DNA of 53,144 nt from an uncultured Oscillospiraceae bacterium (lineage in GTDB: Bacteria; Bacillota; Clostridia; Oscillospirales; Oscillospiraceae), in contig CANRFC010000018.1 of the NCBI GenBank assembly GCA_947629795.1, positions 1 to 53,144 of the forward strand. The letters run 5' to 3'. Below are positions 41,296 to 49,092 of this stretch, piece by piece. The first letter of the stretch is position 1, and every line of letters starts with the position of its first letter. A program made the position numbers and the translations under genes. The notes under the pieces are model-generated. The model was given only the letters and a program-made list of their open reading frames with translations, had not been told where the DNA came from and did no database searches.

Positions 41296-41658
41296 ATGAC
41301 ACCCAAAGAGACCGCCCTGCTGCTGGCCAAGGCCCTGGACAGCAAGAAGGGCAAGAGCATCAAGGTCCTGGAGACCGGCCATCTCACCACCCTGGCTGAC
41401 TACTTCGTGCTCTGCTCGGCCACCTCCACCACCCAGATCAAGGCCCTGTCCGACGCCTGTGAGAAGGCCATGAAGGAGCAGGCCGGGGAGCTCCCCCATC
41501 ACATCGAGGGGCACCGGGGCGGGACCTGGCTGCTGTTGGACTTCTCCGCCGTGGTGGTCCACATCTTCGACGAGGAGGCCCGGGAGTTCTACGACCTGGA
41601 ACGCCTCTGGAGCGACGCCAGAGAGGTGGACCTGAGCGGCATACTGACAGAGGATTGA
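41296..41658 (+). CDS. rsfS: Ribosomal silencing factor RsfS
   Basis: Binds L14 of the 50S subunit and blocks joining with 30S in stationary phase or starvation. 120 residues with the family core LTTLADYFVLCSATSTTQIK and GGTWLLLDFSAVVVHIF. AAAAGGAGAAA precedes the ATG. It closes the yhbY-nadD-yqeK-LCP-rsfS run and is followed by a perfect 17-bp hairpin. Confidence 0.95.
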   Translation: MTPKETALLLAKALDSKKGKSIKVLETGHLTTLADYFVLCSATSTTQIKALSDACEKAMKEQAGELPHHIEGHRGGTWLLLDFSAVVVHIFDEEAREFYDLERLWSDAREVDLSGILTED

Positions 41659-41693
41659 AACAAGGGTGCGGCGCCGGGCGCCGCACCCTTGTT
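41659..41693 (+). terminator. Very stable hairpin after rsfS
   Basis: AACAAGGGTGCGGCGCC is followed almost at once by its exact complement GGCGCCGCACCCTTGTT, giving a 17-bp stem. The next bases (CTGCCGTTTCCC) are not a clear T-run, so termination efficiency is uncertain. Confidence 0.75.
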
Positions 41694-41758
41694 CTGCCGT
41701 TTCCCTTTTCCAAATGGAGAGATACAAATGAGAAAATATAAAAAAAGAAGGTAAAACC

Positions 41759-42454
41759 ATGAAAAAGCTCGCCCTTGCCCTGTGCCTGTGCCTGCTCCCG
41801 GCCTGCGCCGCCCCTGCTCCGGAGGCCACTCCCACCCCCGCCCCGGCGGCAGAGGTCACGGCCACGCCCAGCCCGGAGCCCACGGCGACGCCGGAGCCCA
41901 CTCCCGACCCCTATGCCTGGCTGAGCGACCCCGACGAGACCGACCGCTATGCCACCCTGGCCGACTTTGACCACATCCCCCTGGACCAACTGCCCCAGGA
42001 GCTGCGGGACAGCCTGGAGCTGACGGAGGAGACCGATCTGGAGGGGATGTACACCCCGGAGTGGGGGACCTACCGGATCTATACCGCCCCCGGCCTGGAG
42101 CTGTGCACTGTGGCGCCCTCGGCGGCCTATCTGGCCTACCGGGCGGAGACCTACCTGGAGGAGTACCCCGATGAGGCGGCCCTGCAGGCGGATATGGAGG
42201 GCGAGGAAGGCCGGGAGTGGCTGTGCAACGTGACCATCACCGGCGGCGACTACGCCACCCTCACCGGCCTGAAGGTGGGCATGAGCGTCCAGGAGGCCGA
42301 GGCGCTGGGCTATCCCCTGGAGGAGCAGGACAAGGACAGCTATACCGCCGGCGCGGGCCACAGCCTGAGCGTGACGGCGGAGAACGGCGTGGTCACCCAG
42401 CTGGCCGGTTCCTGGGGCCTGGGCCGTTACATCGGCAAATTCTTCGAGCTGTGA
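41759..42454 (+). CDS. Hypothetical lipoprotein
   Basis: 231 residues. The signal peptide ends in the lipobox LPAC (Cys16). A Pro/Thr/Glu/Ala linker (about 17-50) leads to an extracytoplasmic domain of about 180 residues with no recognised family, which includes LEGMYTPEWGTYRIYTAPGL and GLKVGMSVQEAEALGYPLEE. The last segment has the look of a short repeat of a domain that measures small structural changes (GMSVQEAEALG), as in BLIP/SmpA-like folds, but this is speculative. Single-gene unit with a good terminator. Confidence 0.8.
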   Translation: MKKLALALCLCLLPACAAPAPEATPTPAPAAEVTATPSPEPTATPEPTPDPYAWLSDPDETDRYATLADFDHIPLDQLPQELRDSLELTEETDLEGMYTPEWGTYRIYTAPGLELCTVAPSAAYLAYRAETYLEEYPDEAALQADMEGEEGREWLCNVTITGGDYATLTGLKVGMSVQEAEALGYPLEEQDKDSYTAGAGHSLSVTAENGVVTQLAGSWGLGRYIGKFFEL

Positions 42455-42490
42455 CCCCGGTTTCGACTCCGGGGTCTGAAACAGCAATAC

Positions 42491-42521
42491 GCCCCGCCGG
42501 GCTTCCGGCGGGGCATTTTTT
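42491..42521. terminator. Terminator between the lipoprotein and glycosyltransferase genes
   Basis: GCCCCGCCGG (42491-42500) and CCGGCGGGGC (42505-42514) form a perfect 10-bp stem followed by ATTTTTT on the plus strand. It ends the lipoprotein transcript and may also slow polymerase leaving the convergent gene. Confidence 0.9.
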
Positions 42522-43698
42522 ACTGTCTTGCGGCCTTTTCAATGACCCGGGCGGCCTCGGGGGCGCCGCCGCAGCGGCGCAGGTCCTCCGAGAGGGCCCG
42601 AGCGGCTTTGCGGAAGCTCTCCTCTCCCAGGAGCCGGTCCAGGGCGGCGCCGATGGCCTGGGGGGTATCGCTCTCCAGGAGCAGCCCCGCCCCCAGCTCC
42701 CTCACCCGGGCGGCCACCCCGGCCTGCTCGGGGGTCTGGGGGAAGAGGAGGAGGGGCACGCCGTACCACAGGGCCTCGCTGACGCTGTTCATGCCGCAGT
42801 GGGTGAGGAACCCATCCGCGGCGGCAAGCACAGCCATCTGGTCCACCCTCCGCTGGACCGAGACATTGGGGGGCAGGGGGCCCAGAGCCTCCGGGTCCAC
42901 CTGCTCCCCCACCGAGAGGATGGCCCGCCAGGGCCGCCCGGTCAGGGCAGAGAGGCAGTTTTTGTAGAAGTCGGGCCGCTTGTTCACCACGGTGCCCAGG
43001 GAGAGATAGACCGTGGGCAGAGGGGAGGGGGGCAAGGGCTCCCCGGCAGGCCGCATGCTGGGGCCCACGAAGTGGTATTTGTCCGAAAAAGTGTCAGCAC
43101 AGGGCTGGAAGGCGGGGGAGGTGTAGACGATGGTCTCGGTGTCGTTGTCGTTGGCGATGATGTCCAGCACGCTCTTCACCGGATACCCCTTGGCCCGCAG
43201 CTTTGCCAGGCTCCTGTTGATCTTGGGCAGCGCCTTCAGCAGCGGCCACAGCCCGGCTCCCTGGCTGCCCTTCATCACCTGGGAGGACGCCCGGTTGAAG
43301 GCGAAGGTGGTGGTGGAGGACACAAAGGGCACCCCCAGCTTCCGGGCGATGAGCTTGCCCCAGAAGGCCATGGAGTCGGCCACGATCACGTCGGGCTCCA
43401 GCGCCTCCATGTCCCGGAGGACGGCGTCGTCCAGGGCCAGGGTCATGTCCACGATGAGCCGGGTGGAGAAGGCCAGGTCCTTGCCCACCCGCTCCCCGTC
43501 CTCGGGGGTGAGGTCCGTCTGGGGGTCATAGGCGTCACAGGGGACAAAGACCGCTCCGGCGGCGCGGATGGCCTCCTCCATGGAGGAATAGGAGTAGTAC
43601 CAGACCTGATGCCCCCGGGCGATGAGCTCCTTTACCACCCCCAGGGTGGGGTTGGTGTGTCCGTGGGCCGGGATGCAGAAAAAGACGATCTTACTCAT
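42520..43698 (-). CDS. MGT-family (GT1) glycosyltransferase
   Basis: 392 residues with the two-Rossmann GT-B plan. The N-terminal half starts SKIVFFCIPAHGHTNPTLGV, the acceptor-side motif of the macrolide glycosyltransferase/UGT family. The C-terminal half has VYLSLGTVVNKRPDFY and the nucleotide-sugar motif THCGMNSVSEALWYGVPLL. Such enzymes glycosylate small hydrophobic molecules and can inactivate macrolides; acceptor unknown here. The ATG at 43698 overlaps the upstream AbrB-type gene by 8 nt, making a two-gene cassette. Confidence 0.9.
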   Translation of the reverse strand: MSKIVFFCIPAHGHTNPTLGVVKELIARGHQVWYYSYSSMEEAIRAAGAVFVPCDAYDPQTDLTPEDGERVGKDLAFSTRLIVDMTLALDDAVLRDMEALEPDVIVADSMAFWGKLIARKLGVPFVSSTTTFAFNRASSQVMKGSQGAGLWPLLKALPKINRSLAKLRAKGYPVKSVLDIIANDNDTETIVYTSPAFQPCADTFSDKYHFVGPSMRPAGEPLPPSPLPTVYLSLGTVVNKRPDFYKNCLSALTGRPWRAILSVGEQVDPEALGPLPPNVSVQRRVDQMAVLAAADGFLTHCGMNSVSEALWYGVPLLLFPQTPEQAGVAARVRELGAGLLLESDTPQAIGAALDRLLGEESFRKAARALSEDLRRCGGAPEAARVIEKAARQ

Positions 43699-43903
43699 CC
43701 GCTCCACCCCGGAGTACCAGCTCCAGCAGCTCGTTGAGGGTCCCCTTGGGCGGAAGGGCCACGCCCTGCTTGGGGTCGGCCAGCAGCAGCAAGGTGTCCC
43801 CCGGCTGGATGCCGAACATCTTCCGCACCTCCTTGGGGATGACGATCTGGCCCTTGGCGCCCACCGTGACGGTGCCGGCGTATCTTTCATCAGGTCCGTT
43901 CAT
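43691..43903 (-). CDS. AbrB/SpoVT-type DNA-binding protein
   Basis: 70 residues with the swapped-hairpin AbrB fold signature VGAKGQIVIPKEVRKMFGIQPGDTLLLL. AGGAGG precedes the ATG. A perfect 11-bp-arm palindrome covers its promoter -10, so autorepression is likely, and the coupled glycosyltransferase would be under the same control. Partner in a toxin-antitoxin pair is an alternative role for such proteins, but no toxin gene adjoins it. Confidence 0.9.
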   Translation of the reverse strand: MNGPDERYAGTVTVGAKGQIVIPKEVRKMFGIQPGDTLLLLADPKQGVALPPKGTLNELLELVLRGGADE

Positions 43904-43920
43904 ATTTGAACCTCCTAAAA

Positions 43921-43945
43921 GTATGATTTGTATAACAAATCATAC
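43921..43945. promoter_or_regulatory. Perfect palindromic operator of the AbrB-type gene
   Basis: GTATGATTTGT (43921-43931) and ACAAATCATAC (43935-43945) are exact inverted repeats around ATA. The right arm contains the minus-strand -10 (43939-43944), so a bound dimer would block polymerase. Confidence 0.8.
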
Positions 43946-43967
43946 CACAGAACGAAAAAGAAGTCAA
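43939..43967 (-). promoter_or_regulatory. Promoter of the AbrB-glycosyltransferase cassette
   Basis: Minus-strand TTGACT (43967-43962), a 17-nt spacer and TATGAT (43944-43939) with a TGTGG extended -10. The -35 lies in the 3' arm of the preceding azlCD terminator. Confidence 0.85.
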
Positions 43968-43986
43968 GCCCGGGCGGGCTTGACTT
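43956..43986 (-). terminator. Terminator of the azlCD transcript
   Basis: On the minus strand AAGTCAAGCCCG and CGGGCTTGACTT pair over 12 bp around 2 nt, followed by CTTTTT. It ends the long minus-strand run upstream. Confidence 0.85.
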
Positions 43987-44001
43987 CCAAAAAGGCCGGG
44001 C

Positions 44002-44328
44002 TCAGAACACCAACTGCACCAGGAGCATGTAGACCACGGTGCCCCCGGCGATGGACAGGAGCATCTGTCGTTTCCACAGGTGGAGGGCGGCCACCACCGC
44101 GATGGCAATGGCCTCGGGCAGGCCGTGGGAGCCGGCGAGAAGGCTGACGTTCTTCAGGCAGTAGACCACCAGCAGGCCGAAGACCGCCGGGGGGAGGACC
44201 TTGCCGATGTACTGGATATACCGGGGGGTGGGCCGGCCGGGGGTGAAGATGAGGAAGGGGAGGAACCGGGTGAGCATGGTGCCCAGCACCACCAGGGCGA
44301 TGGTGATGACTTGCTGCGTGAGGGTCAT
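44002..44328 (-). CDS. azlD: Branched-chain amino acid exporter small subunit AzlD
   Basis: 108 residues, about four hydrophobic helices. Family marks are [14 protein letters not shown] and [20 protein letters not shown]. With AzlC it forms an exporter of branched-chain amino acids and their analogues. The open frame begins upstream inside azlC, but the ATG at 44328 overlaps the azlC stop and gives the normal AzlD length. Confidence 0.93.
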   Translation of the reverse strand: MTLTQQVITIALVVLGTMLTRFLPFLIFTPGRPTPRYIQYIGKVLPPAVFGLLVVYCLKNVSLLAGSHGLPEAIAIAVVAALHLWKRQMLLSIAGGTVVYMLLVQLVF

Positions 44329-45029
44329 GCCGGGGCCTCCTCTCTGTCCAGCCTGCCCCGCAGGAGGGTGAAGGCCGCCAGGATGGCCGCCATGGACGGG
44401 ATGATGAAGGCTTCGGCGCCGAAGACCGCCAGGCACAGCAGGCTGAGCCCCAGACCCAGCAGGGAGCTGATGTGGTCGTCCTCCTTGAGCCAGTTTTCCA
44501 GGAAGATGACCACGAACATGGCGGTCATCACAAAGTCCAGGCCCTGGGTGTTGATGGGGAGCAGGGCGCCGAAGAGTCCGCCCAGGGAGGCCCCGGTCAC
44601 CCAGTAGATCTGATCCAGGGCGGTGACGAAGAAGTAGAACCAGCCCCGGTCCACCCCCTGGGGGATCTGGGCGGAGCAGTTCACCGAGAAGGTCTCGTCA
44701 CACAGGCCGAAGATGAGGTAGGGCTTGATCTTCCCCAGGCCCTTGTACCGCTCCAGCATGGACAGGCCGTAGAAGAGATGCCGGGCGTTGATGGTGAGGG
44801 TGAGCACCAGGGCCTGGAGGGGGTCGAAGGCTCCCAGGAGCAGATTGCCCGCCACGAACTCCATGCTGCCGGCGAAAACGGTAAGGCTCATGGCGATGGG
44901 GTACAGGGCGGAAAAGCCCAGGGAGCGCATATACACGCCATAGGTGACGCCTAGGAACAAAAACCCGGTGAGGATGGGGATGGTATAGGGGAAGGCGGCC
45001 CGAAGGGCCGCCTTTTTCGTGTCGTTCAC
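44325..45029 (-). CDS. azlC: Branched-chain amino acid exporter large subunit AzlC
   Basis: 234 residues with about eight helices. Diagnostic segments are [33 protein letters not shown] and [17 protein letters not shown] prefer the GTG at 45029, 9 nt after GTGAGG; a GTG at 45044 adds five residues but has a poorer ribosome-binding site. It overlaps azlD by 4 nt and lies just downstream of the VanX-like gene. Confidence 0.92.
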   Translation of the reverse strand: MNDTKKAALRAAFPYTIPILTGFLFLGVTYGVYMRSLGFSALYPIAMSLTVFAGSMEFVAGNLLLGAFDPLQALVLTLTINARHLFYGLSMLERYKGLGKIKPYLIFGLCDETFSVNCSAQIPQGVDRGWFYFFVTALDQIYWVTGASLGGLFGALLPINTQGLDFVMTAMFVVIFLENWLKEDDHISSLLGLGLSLLCLAVFGAEAFIIPSMAAILAAFTLLRGRLDREEAPA

Positions 45030-45058
45030 AGAGGTACGCCTCACTTTCCGCAGGGGGG

Positions 45059-45766
45059 TCAGTTATCGCAGACAGGGCAGAAGCCGTAGATGGGGGTGTG
45101 GCCGGTGCGGGCGGCCCACTGGCGCTCGCCGTAGGCAAAGTGCCACCACTCGCTGGCGTAGTTCACCAGCCCCACAGAGGCCATGAGATGATAGAGGATA
45201 CGGCGGTTGTCCCGGGCTGTTTCCAGCCCGGCCGGGCAGCTGCCCTCCAGGGCGCGGGTGTGGGCCAGAGCGGTGAAATCGTCAAAGCCGGTGCCCATGT
45301 CCAGGGGTATGCCGCCCCGGCACAGGGTCAGGTCCACCGCTCCCCCGGTGGCGTGGGGAGAGGGCCGGTCCAGCCGCTTGACGGGGATGGCCACGAACTC
45401 GTCCAGGACCTCATCCAGCTCCCGGGGGCTGAGCTCGGGCCGCTGCCGGACCACCGCCGCCCGGAATTGGTCGTAGAGGGCCCGCTGGACGCTGAGGGGC
45501 CGCAGGGCGTCAAAGAGCAGGAGGGACCAGTCCTTGGGCAGGATGTCCGCCGCCTGGGCCAGCTTGCGGGCCACGGTCTCCCGCAGAAGGGGCCGCTCCA
45601 GGGCTCCGGGGAGACCCTGGAGGCGGTAACTGCCCCGATAGGCAATTTGGGAGGACAATGTGGTGGGGTCCAGAAGCCCCTCGCCGCACTCGGCGGGGCT
45701 GGGGATGTTCTCCCAGTCATAGTCGGGCTCAGGGGGGATGGGCTTAAAAAACGCGCCGGGGAACAT
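45059..45766 (-). CDS. VanX/DdpX-like D-Ala-D-Ala dipeptidase (peptidase M15D)
   Basis: 235 residues. Zinc ligands and the catalytic residues fit the family: H138 and D145 in SPHATGGAVDLTL, E206 and H209 in SEWWHF, and the structural R89 in DALRPL. Such enzymes cleave the dipeptide D-Ala-D-Ala, either for recycling or in vancomycin resistance. No vanH, ligase or VanRS-like regulator is nearby, so peptide scavenging or wall recycling is more likely. The ATG at 45766 follows GGTGGAG. It starts 2 nt after the GNAT gene. Confidence 0.9.
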   Translation of the reverse strand: MFPGAFFKPIPPEPDYDWENIPSPAECGEGLLDPTTLSSQIAYRGSYRLQGLPGALERPLLRETVARKLAQAADILPKDWSLLLFDALRPLSVQRALYDQFRAAVVRQRPELSPRELDEVLDEFVAIPVKRLDRPSPHATGGAVDLTLCRGGIPLDMGTGFDDFTALAHTRALEGSCPAGLETARDNRRILYHLMASVGLVNYASEWWHFAYGERQWAARTGHTPIYGFCPVCDN

Positions 45767-45768
45767 GG

Positions 45769-46440
45769 TCACTCCACCTGGAACCAGCTGGAGGCCAGGG
45801 CGGTGCGGGTGAAGCCCAGGCCCTCGTAGAGGGCCAGGGCGGCGGGGTTGGCGGTGGAGACCCGGAGGGTGCACTTGTCCATCTTCTTCATCCCCTCCAG
45901 GAGGATGAGCAGCAGGTCCCGGCCGTAGCCCTGGCGCCAGAGCTCCGGTTCGATGGCCAGATAGACCAGCTCGGGGACCTTCTCGGACAGGTCCACCTCG
46001 TAGGCGCCCACCACCTTGTCGCCGTCCAGGGCCAGGCCGCAGCGGTGGTTCTGCTTGCGCACGTCGGCGGCGGTGACGGTGGCGGCGTTGGGCACCTCCC
46101 GGAAGGCGCGGTTGACCAGCTCCACCCACAGCTTGTCGTCCGAGGAGCGCTTCAGGGGCCTGGTGGTCAGCCTGCGCTGGGGCTGGGGCAGGTCGGCGAT
46201 GGGGCGCTCCATCCAGATCATGTCGTGGACGTGGGTGAGCCGCCACACTCCCACGGGGCCGTTGTGCAGAGGCTCTCCCTCGGGGAGGGAGGTGGCCCAC
46301 ACCCGCTGGGGGGACGCCTTTTTCAGCTTGTCCATGCCCTTGCTCAGGGCCTCGCCCAGCCGGTCCTCCGGGCAGTCCCGGAGGATGATGTAGGCGGTGC
46401 CTTTTACGGGGATCTCCCGCTGGATCACTTCCAATACCAT
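45769..46440 (-). CDS. GNAT-family N-acetyltransferase
   Basis: 223 residues. The C-terminal half (about 95-223) is a GNAT fold with the acetyl-CoA loop EPELWRQGYGRDLLL and the last strand-helix NPAALALYEGLGFTRT. The N-terminal 90 residues are an extra alpha/beta segment of unknown role. Acceptor unknown. AAGGAGGT precedes the ATG. It sits between the M24 peptidase and VanX-like genes in one tight minus-strand run. Confidence 0.86.
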   Translation of the reverse strand: MVLEVIQREIPVKGTAYIILRDCPEDRLGEALSKGMDKLKKASPQRVWATSLPEGEPLHNGPVGVWRLTHVHDMIWMERPIADLPQPQRRLTTRPLKRSSDDKLWVELVNRAFREVPNAATVTAADVRKQNHRCGLALDGDKVVGAYEVDLSEKVPELVYLAIEPELWRQGYGRDLLLILLEGMKKMDKCTLRVSTANPAALALYEGLGFTRTALASSWFQVE

Positions 46441-46452
46441 GGTGGGACCTCC

Positions 46453-47514
46453 TTACAGGATGATGAGCTCCTTGGGGGAGTGGGTGATGTCGGTGCGGCC
46501 GTCCCGGTCCATGCGGACCACGTCCTCGATGCGCACGCCGAACTGGCCGGGGATGTAGATGCCCGGCTCGGCGGAGACCATGGCCCCCACGGGCATGGGG
46601 GTGGTGTCCCGGGTGTTGGCGTTGGGGGACTCGTGGATCTCGATGCCCACGCTGTGGCCGTAGCCGTGGCCGAAGAAGCGGCCGTAGCCCGCCTCCTCGA
46701 TGACCTTGGCGGCGGTCTTGTGGATCTCCACCCCGGGGACCCCGGCTTTTGAGGCCGCGATCCCCGCCTTTTGGGCCGCCAGGACGGTCTCATAGACCCG
46801 CTTTTTGTCCTCGTCGATGGCCCCTACGGCCACGGTGCGGGTCATGTCGGAGCAGTAGCCCAGATATTTGCACCCGAAGTCCATGGTGACGAACTCGCCG
46901 GACTGGACCTTCCGCTCGCCGGGGATGGCGTGGGGCTTGCTGCCGTTGGGGCCGGAGGCCACGATGGGGTCGAAGGAGACCTTGTCCGCCCCCCGGCGGA
47001 GCATCTCATAGACCAGCTTGGCGGCGATCTCGGCCTCGGTGACGCCGGGACGGACGAAGTTCAGGATCTCGGCAAAGGCGGCGTCGGTGATCTCCTGGGC
47101 CTTCACCATGCGGGCGAACTCCTCCTCGTCCTTGGAGGCGCGCAGGCCGGTGATGAGACCGTTGGCGGGGACCAGCTCAGCGTGGAGCTCCTTTTTCAGG
47201 CTGTTATACTGGGACAGGGACATGTAGCCGTCCTCGATGCCCAGGGTCTTGATGCCGTGGGCGTCAATGAACTCGTTGAGCAGGGCGGTGTAGTTCCGGG
47301 CGTGGTCCACCATGCACACCTCGGCATCCACCGAGGCGTTGGCCACCTCGATATACCGGGAGTCGGTGATGTAGCGGGATTTCTCGGCGGTGAGGATGGC
47401 GTAGCCCTCACCGTGCATGCCCACGGCGTAGAACTCGCCGGGCTCGGAGGATACCAGCATGGCGTCGATGTGGAATTCAGGCAGCTTGGCGGCGATCTGG
47501 GACAGGTGGTTCAT
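46453..47514 (-). CDS. M24-family aminopeptidase (Xaa-Pro peptidase-like)
   Basis: 353 residues: N-terminal creatinase-like domain (about 1-125) and a C-terminal pita-bread domain. The five metal ligands are visible: the Asp in VTMDFGC, the Asp in YCSDMTRTV, the His in GHGYGHSVG, the Glu in SAEPGIYI and the Glu in VRIEDVV. It should remove N-terminal residues before proline. AAGGAA precedes the ATG at 47514. Part of the minus-strand run between the TIM-barrel and GNAT genes. Confidence 0.93.
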   Translation of the reverse strand: MNHLSQIAAKLPEFHIDAMLVSSEPGEFYAVGMHGEGYAILTAEKSRYITDSRYIEVANASVDAEVCMVDHARNYTALLNEFIDAHGIKTLGIEDGYMSLSQYNSLKKELHAELVPANGLITGLRASKDEEEFARMVKAQEITDAAFAEILNFVRPGVTEAEIAAKLVYEMLRRGADKVSFDPIVASGPNGSKPHAIPGERKVQSGEFVTMDFGCKYLGYCSDMTRTVAVGAIDEDKKRVYETVLAAQKAGIAASKAGVPGVEIHKTAAKVIEEAGYGRFFGHGYGHSVGIEIHESPNANTRDTTPMPVGAMVSAEPGIYIPGQFGVRIEDVVRMDRDGRTDITHSPKELIIL

Positions 47515-47538
47515 GGAGATGACTTCCTTTCTTCTGTT

Positions 47539-48387
47539 TCAAAAGTGGGAGAGATACAGGGATCTCATGGTCAGGGCGTCGTCGGTCTGGGTGCCGGCGG
47601 ACTCGCAGATGAAGGTGGGAGACCAGCCCCGGCGGGCGATCTCGGCCATGAGGGGGGCCGGGTCGGGGCCGAAGCCGCCGTTGTCGGCAAAGGTGCGGTG
47701 GCACTTCTCGCCCCCCTTGGGGGTGAACTCGATCTGGGAGAAATGGGAGTGGAAGGTCCTGACCCGCTCTGGGCCCAGGGCGGCTTCCATCTGGTCCAGT
47801 ATGGCTTTGCAGGCGGCTTCTCCCGTCAGCTCCCCCAGGGAGCGGGCGTAGAGATGGCCGAAGTCCACACAGGGGATGAGCCGGTCATCCAGAGCACATA
47901 ATTCCAGCACCTCGGCCAGGTCCCCCAGCTGTCCCAGCTTGCCCATGGTCTCGGGGCACAGGGCGATGTGGCCGTAGCCCTCCCCCTCCCAGGCCTTCAG
48001 GACCTCCTGCATGGAGGCCAGGGCGATGTCCAGGGCCTCCCTTCTGGTGCGCTTCATCAGGGCCCCGGTGTGGACCACCACCCGGGTGGCCCCCATCCAG
48101 TCTGCCGCCCGGCAGGCGTCCAGGATGTAGCCCACGGTCTTTTTCAGGCTGTCCGGATCGGGGTTGGCCAGGTTGATGAAGTAGGGGGCGTGGAGGGACA
48201 GGCGGATGCCTTGCTCCGCGGCGGCCTGGCCCAGCTTGCGGGCGGTGGCCTCTCCCACGTTGACCCCCTTGCCGCACTGGTATTCGTAGCAGTCCAGGCC
48301 GATCTCGGCGAGCCAGCGGGGGGCGTCCACTGAGGACTTGTAGGGAAAGGCGTCGGCGTTGCCGGCGGGGCCGAAGAGGGCGGGCAT
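47539..48387 (-). CDS. AP endonuclease family 2 (Nfo-like) TIM-barrel protein
   Basis: 282 residues resembling endonuclease IV and related xylose isomerase-like barrels. Metal-binding positions fit HAPYFINLA, VVHTGAL, CPETMGK, CVDFGHLYA, HSHFSQIEF and the C-terminal CESAG. Endonuclease IV cuts DNA at abasic sites, but many relatives act on other substrates, so the exact role is open. The ATG at 48387 follows AAAGGAGATGA; the frame continues a further 13 codons upstream into the REP region. Confidence 0.85.
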   Translation of the reverse strand: MPALFGPAGNADAFPYKSSVDAPRWLAEIGLDCYEYQCGKGVNVGEATARKLGQAAAEQGIRLSLHAPYFINLANPDPDSLKKTVGYILDACRAADWMGATRVVVHTGALMKRTRREALDIALASMQEVLKAWEGEGYGHIALCPETMGKLGQLGDLAEVLELCALDDRLIPCVDFGHLYARSLGELTGEAACKAILDQMEAALGPERVRTFHSHFSQIEFTPKGGEKCHRTFADNGGFGPDPAPLMAEIARRGWSPTFICESAGTQTDDALTMRSLYLSHF

Positions 48388-48410
48388 AGGGTCATCTCCT
48401 TTTTGCACAC

Positions 48411-48490
48411 GGGTCGATGAGGACATCGGCCCCTACGAAAAGATATTACGTTTGTTAAAACCGTAGGGGCCGATGTCCTCATCGGCCCGG
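48411..48490. repeat. REP/REPIN-like inverted hairpin pair, copy 2
   Basis: First hairpin GGGTCGATG/CATCGGCCC with an AGGA loop (48411-48432, one G-T pair); second hairpin GGGCCGATG/CATCGGCCC with a TCCT loop (48467-48488). The CTAC and GTAG tags face each other, the reverse of copy 1. It separates the YqeG and TIM-barrel genes. Confidence 0.85.
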
Positions 48491-48503
48491 CCCTTTACCT
48501 TCC

Positions 48504-49004
48504 TTATCGGCCCGGTTTGGAACGGCCCAACCACCGGAAGGGAGTTTCGGCGGCGTAGCGCAGGATGCGCCCGGGGTTTTTCCCCCAGGCCATGGGTTTG
48601 ACCAGCACCGTGGCGATCCCCGCCCGGTTGCCGCCCCAGACGTCGGTGAAGATCTGGTCGCCCACCATGAGGGCTTCCTCCGGCCTGCAGCCGGTCTGCT
48701 TCAGGGCTTCCCGGAAGCCCTTGGTCCCCGGCTTGCCCGCGTGGCGGACGCAGCCGATGCCCAGGGCGGCGCAGAAGTCGGGGCAGCGCCGGCTCTTCCG
48801 GGAGTTGGACACCACAAACAGGGCGATGCCCTGGGCCTCCAGGGCCTCCTTCCAGGCCCGAAGGGCGGGGGAGGGGAGGGCCTCTTCGTAGGGGGTCAGG
48901 GTGTTGTCCAGGTCGGCCAGGACGGCCTTGACGCCGGCGGCGGCCAGGGCCTGGGGGTCCAGGTCGTAGATGCTCTCCAGCACTCGGGTGGGGACCAGGG
49001 ACAA
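48504..49004 (-). CDS. YqeG-family HAD-IIIA phosphatase
   Basis: 166 residues with the HAD motif ADLDNTLTP (nucleophile Asp), VVSNSRKS, KPGTKGF and MVGDQIFTDV. The family is widespread in Firmicutes; the substrate is unknown, although relatives include phosphatidylglycerophosphate phosphatases. An ATG at 49046 opens the frame, but it has no ribosome-binding site, while GGAGG lies 7 nt before the TTG at 49004, which gives the family-like start SLVPTRVLESIYDLD. Divergent from the gene at 49093. Confidence 0.9.
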   Translation of the reverse strand: MSLVPTRVLESIYDLDPQALAAAGVKAVLADLDNTLTPYEEALPSPALRAWKEALEAQGIALFVVSNSRKSRRCPDFCAALGIGCVRHAGKPGTKGFREALKQTGCRPEEALMVGDQIFTDVWGGNRAGIATVLVKPMAWGKNPGRILRYAAETPFRWLGRSKPGR

Positions 49005-49092
49005 GGGATCGCCTCCGCTCACGTCTTTTTTTGAGAATACAGCCATACAATTATAACACAAGTCAGGAGGGAAGGACAAGGGGGAGTTTCCA

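Noticed and set aside
44002-49004. Vancomycin-resistance cluster around the VanX-like gene
   Set aside because: No vanH, D-Ala-D-Lac ligase, VanY or VanRS-type regulators are present; neighbours are a GNAT, an M24 peptidase and an amino acid exporter.
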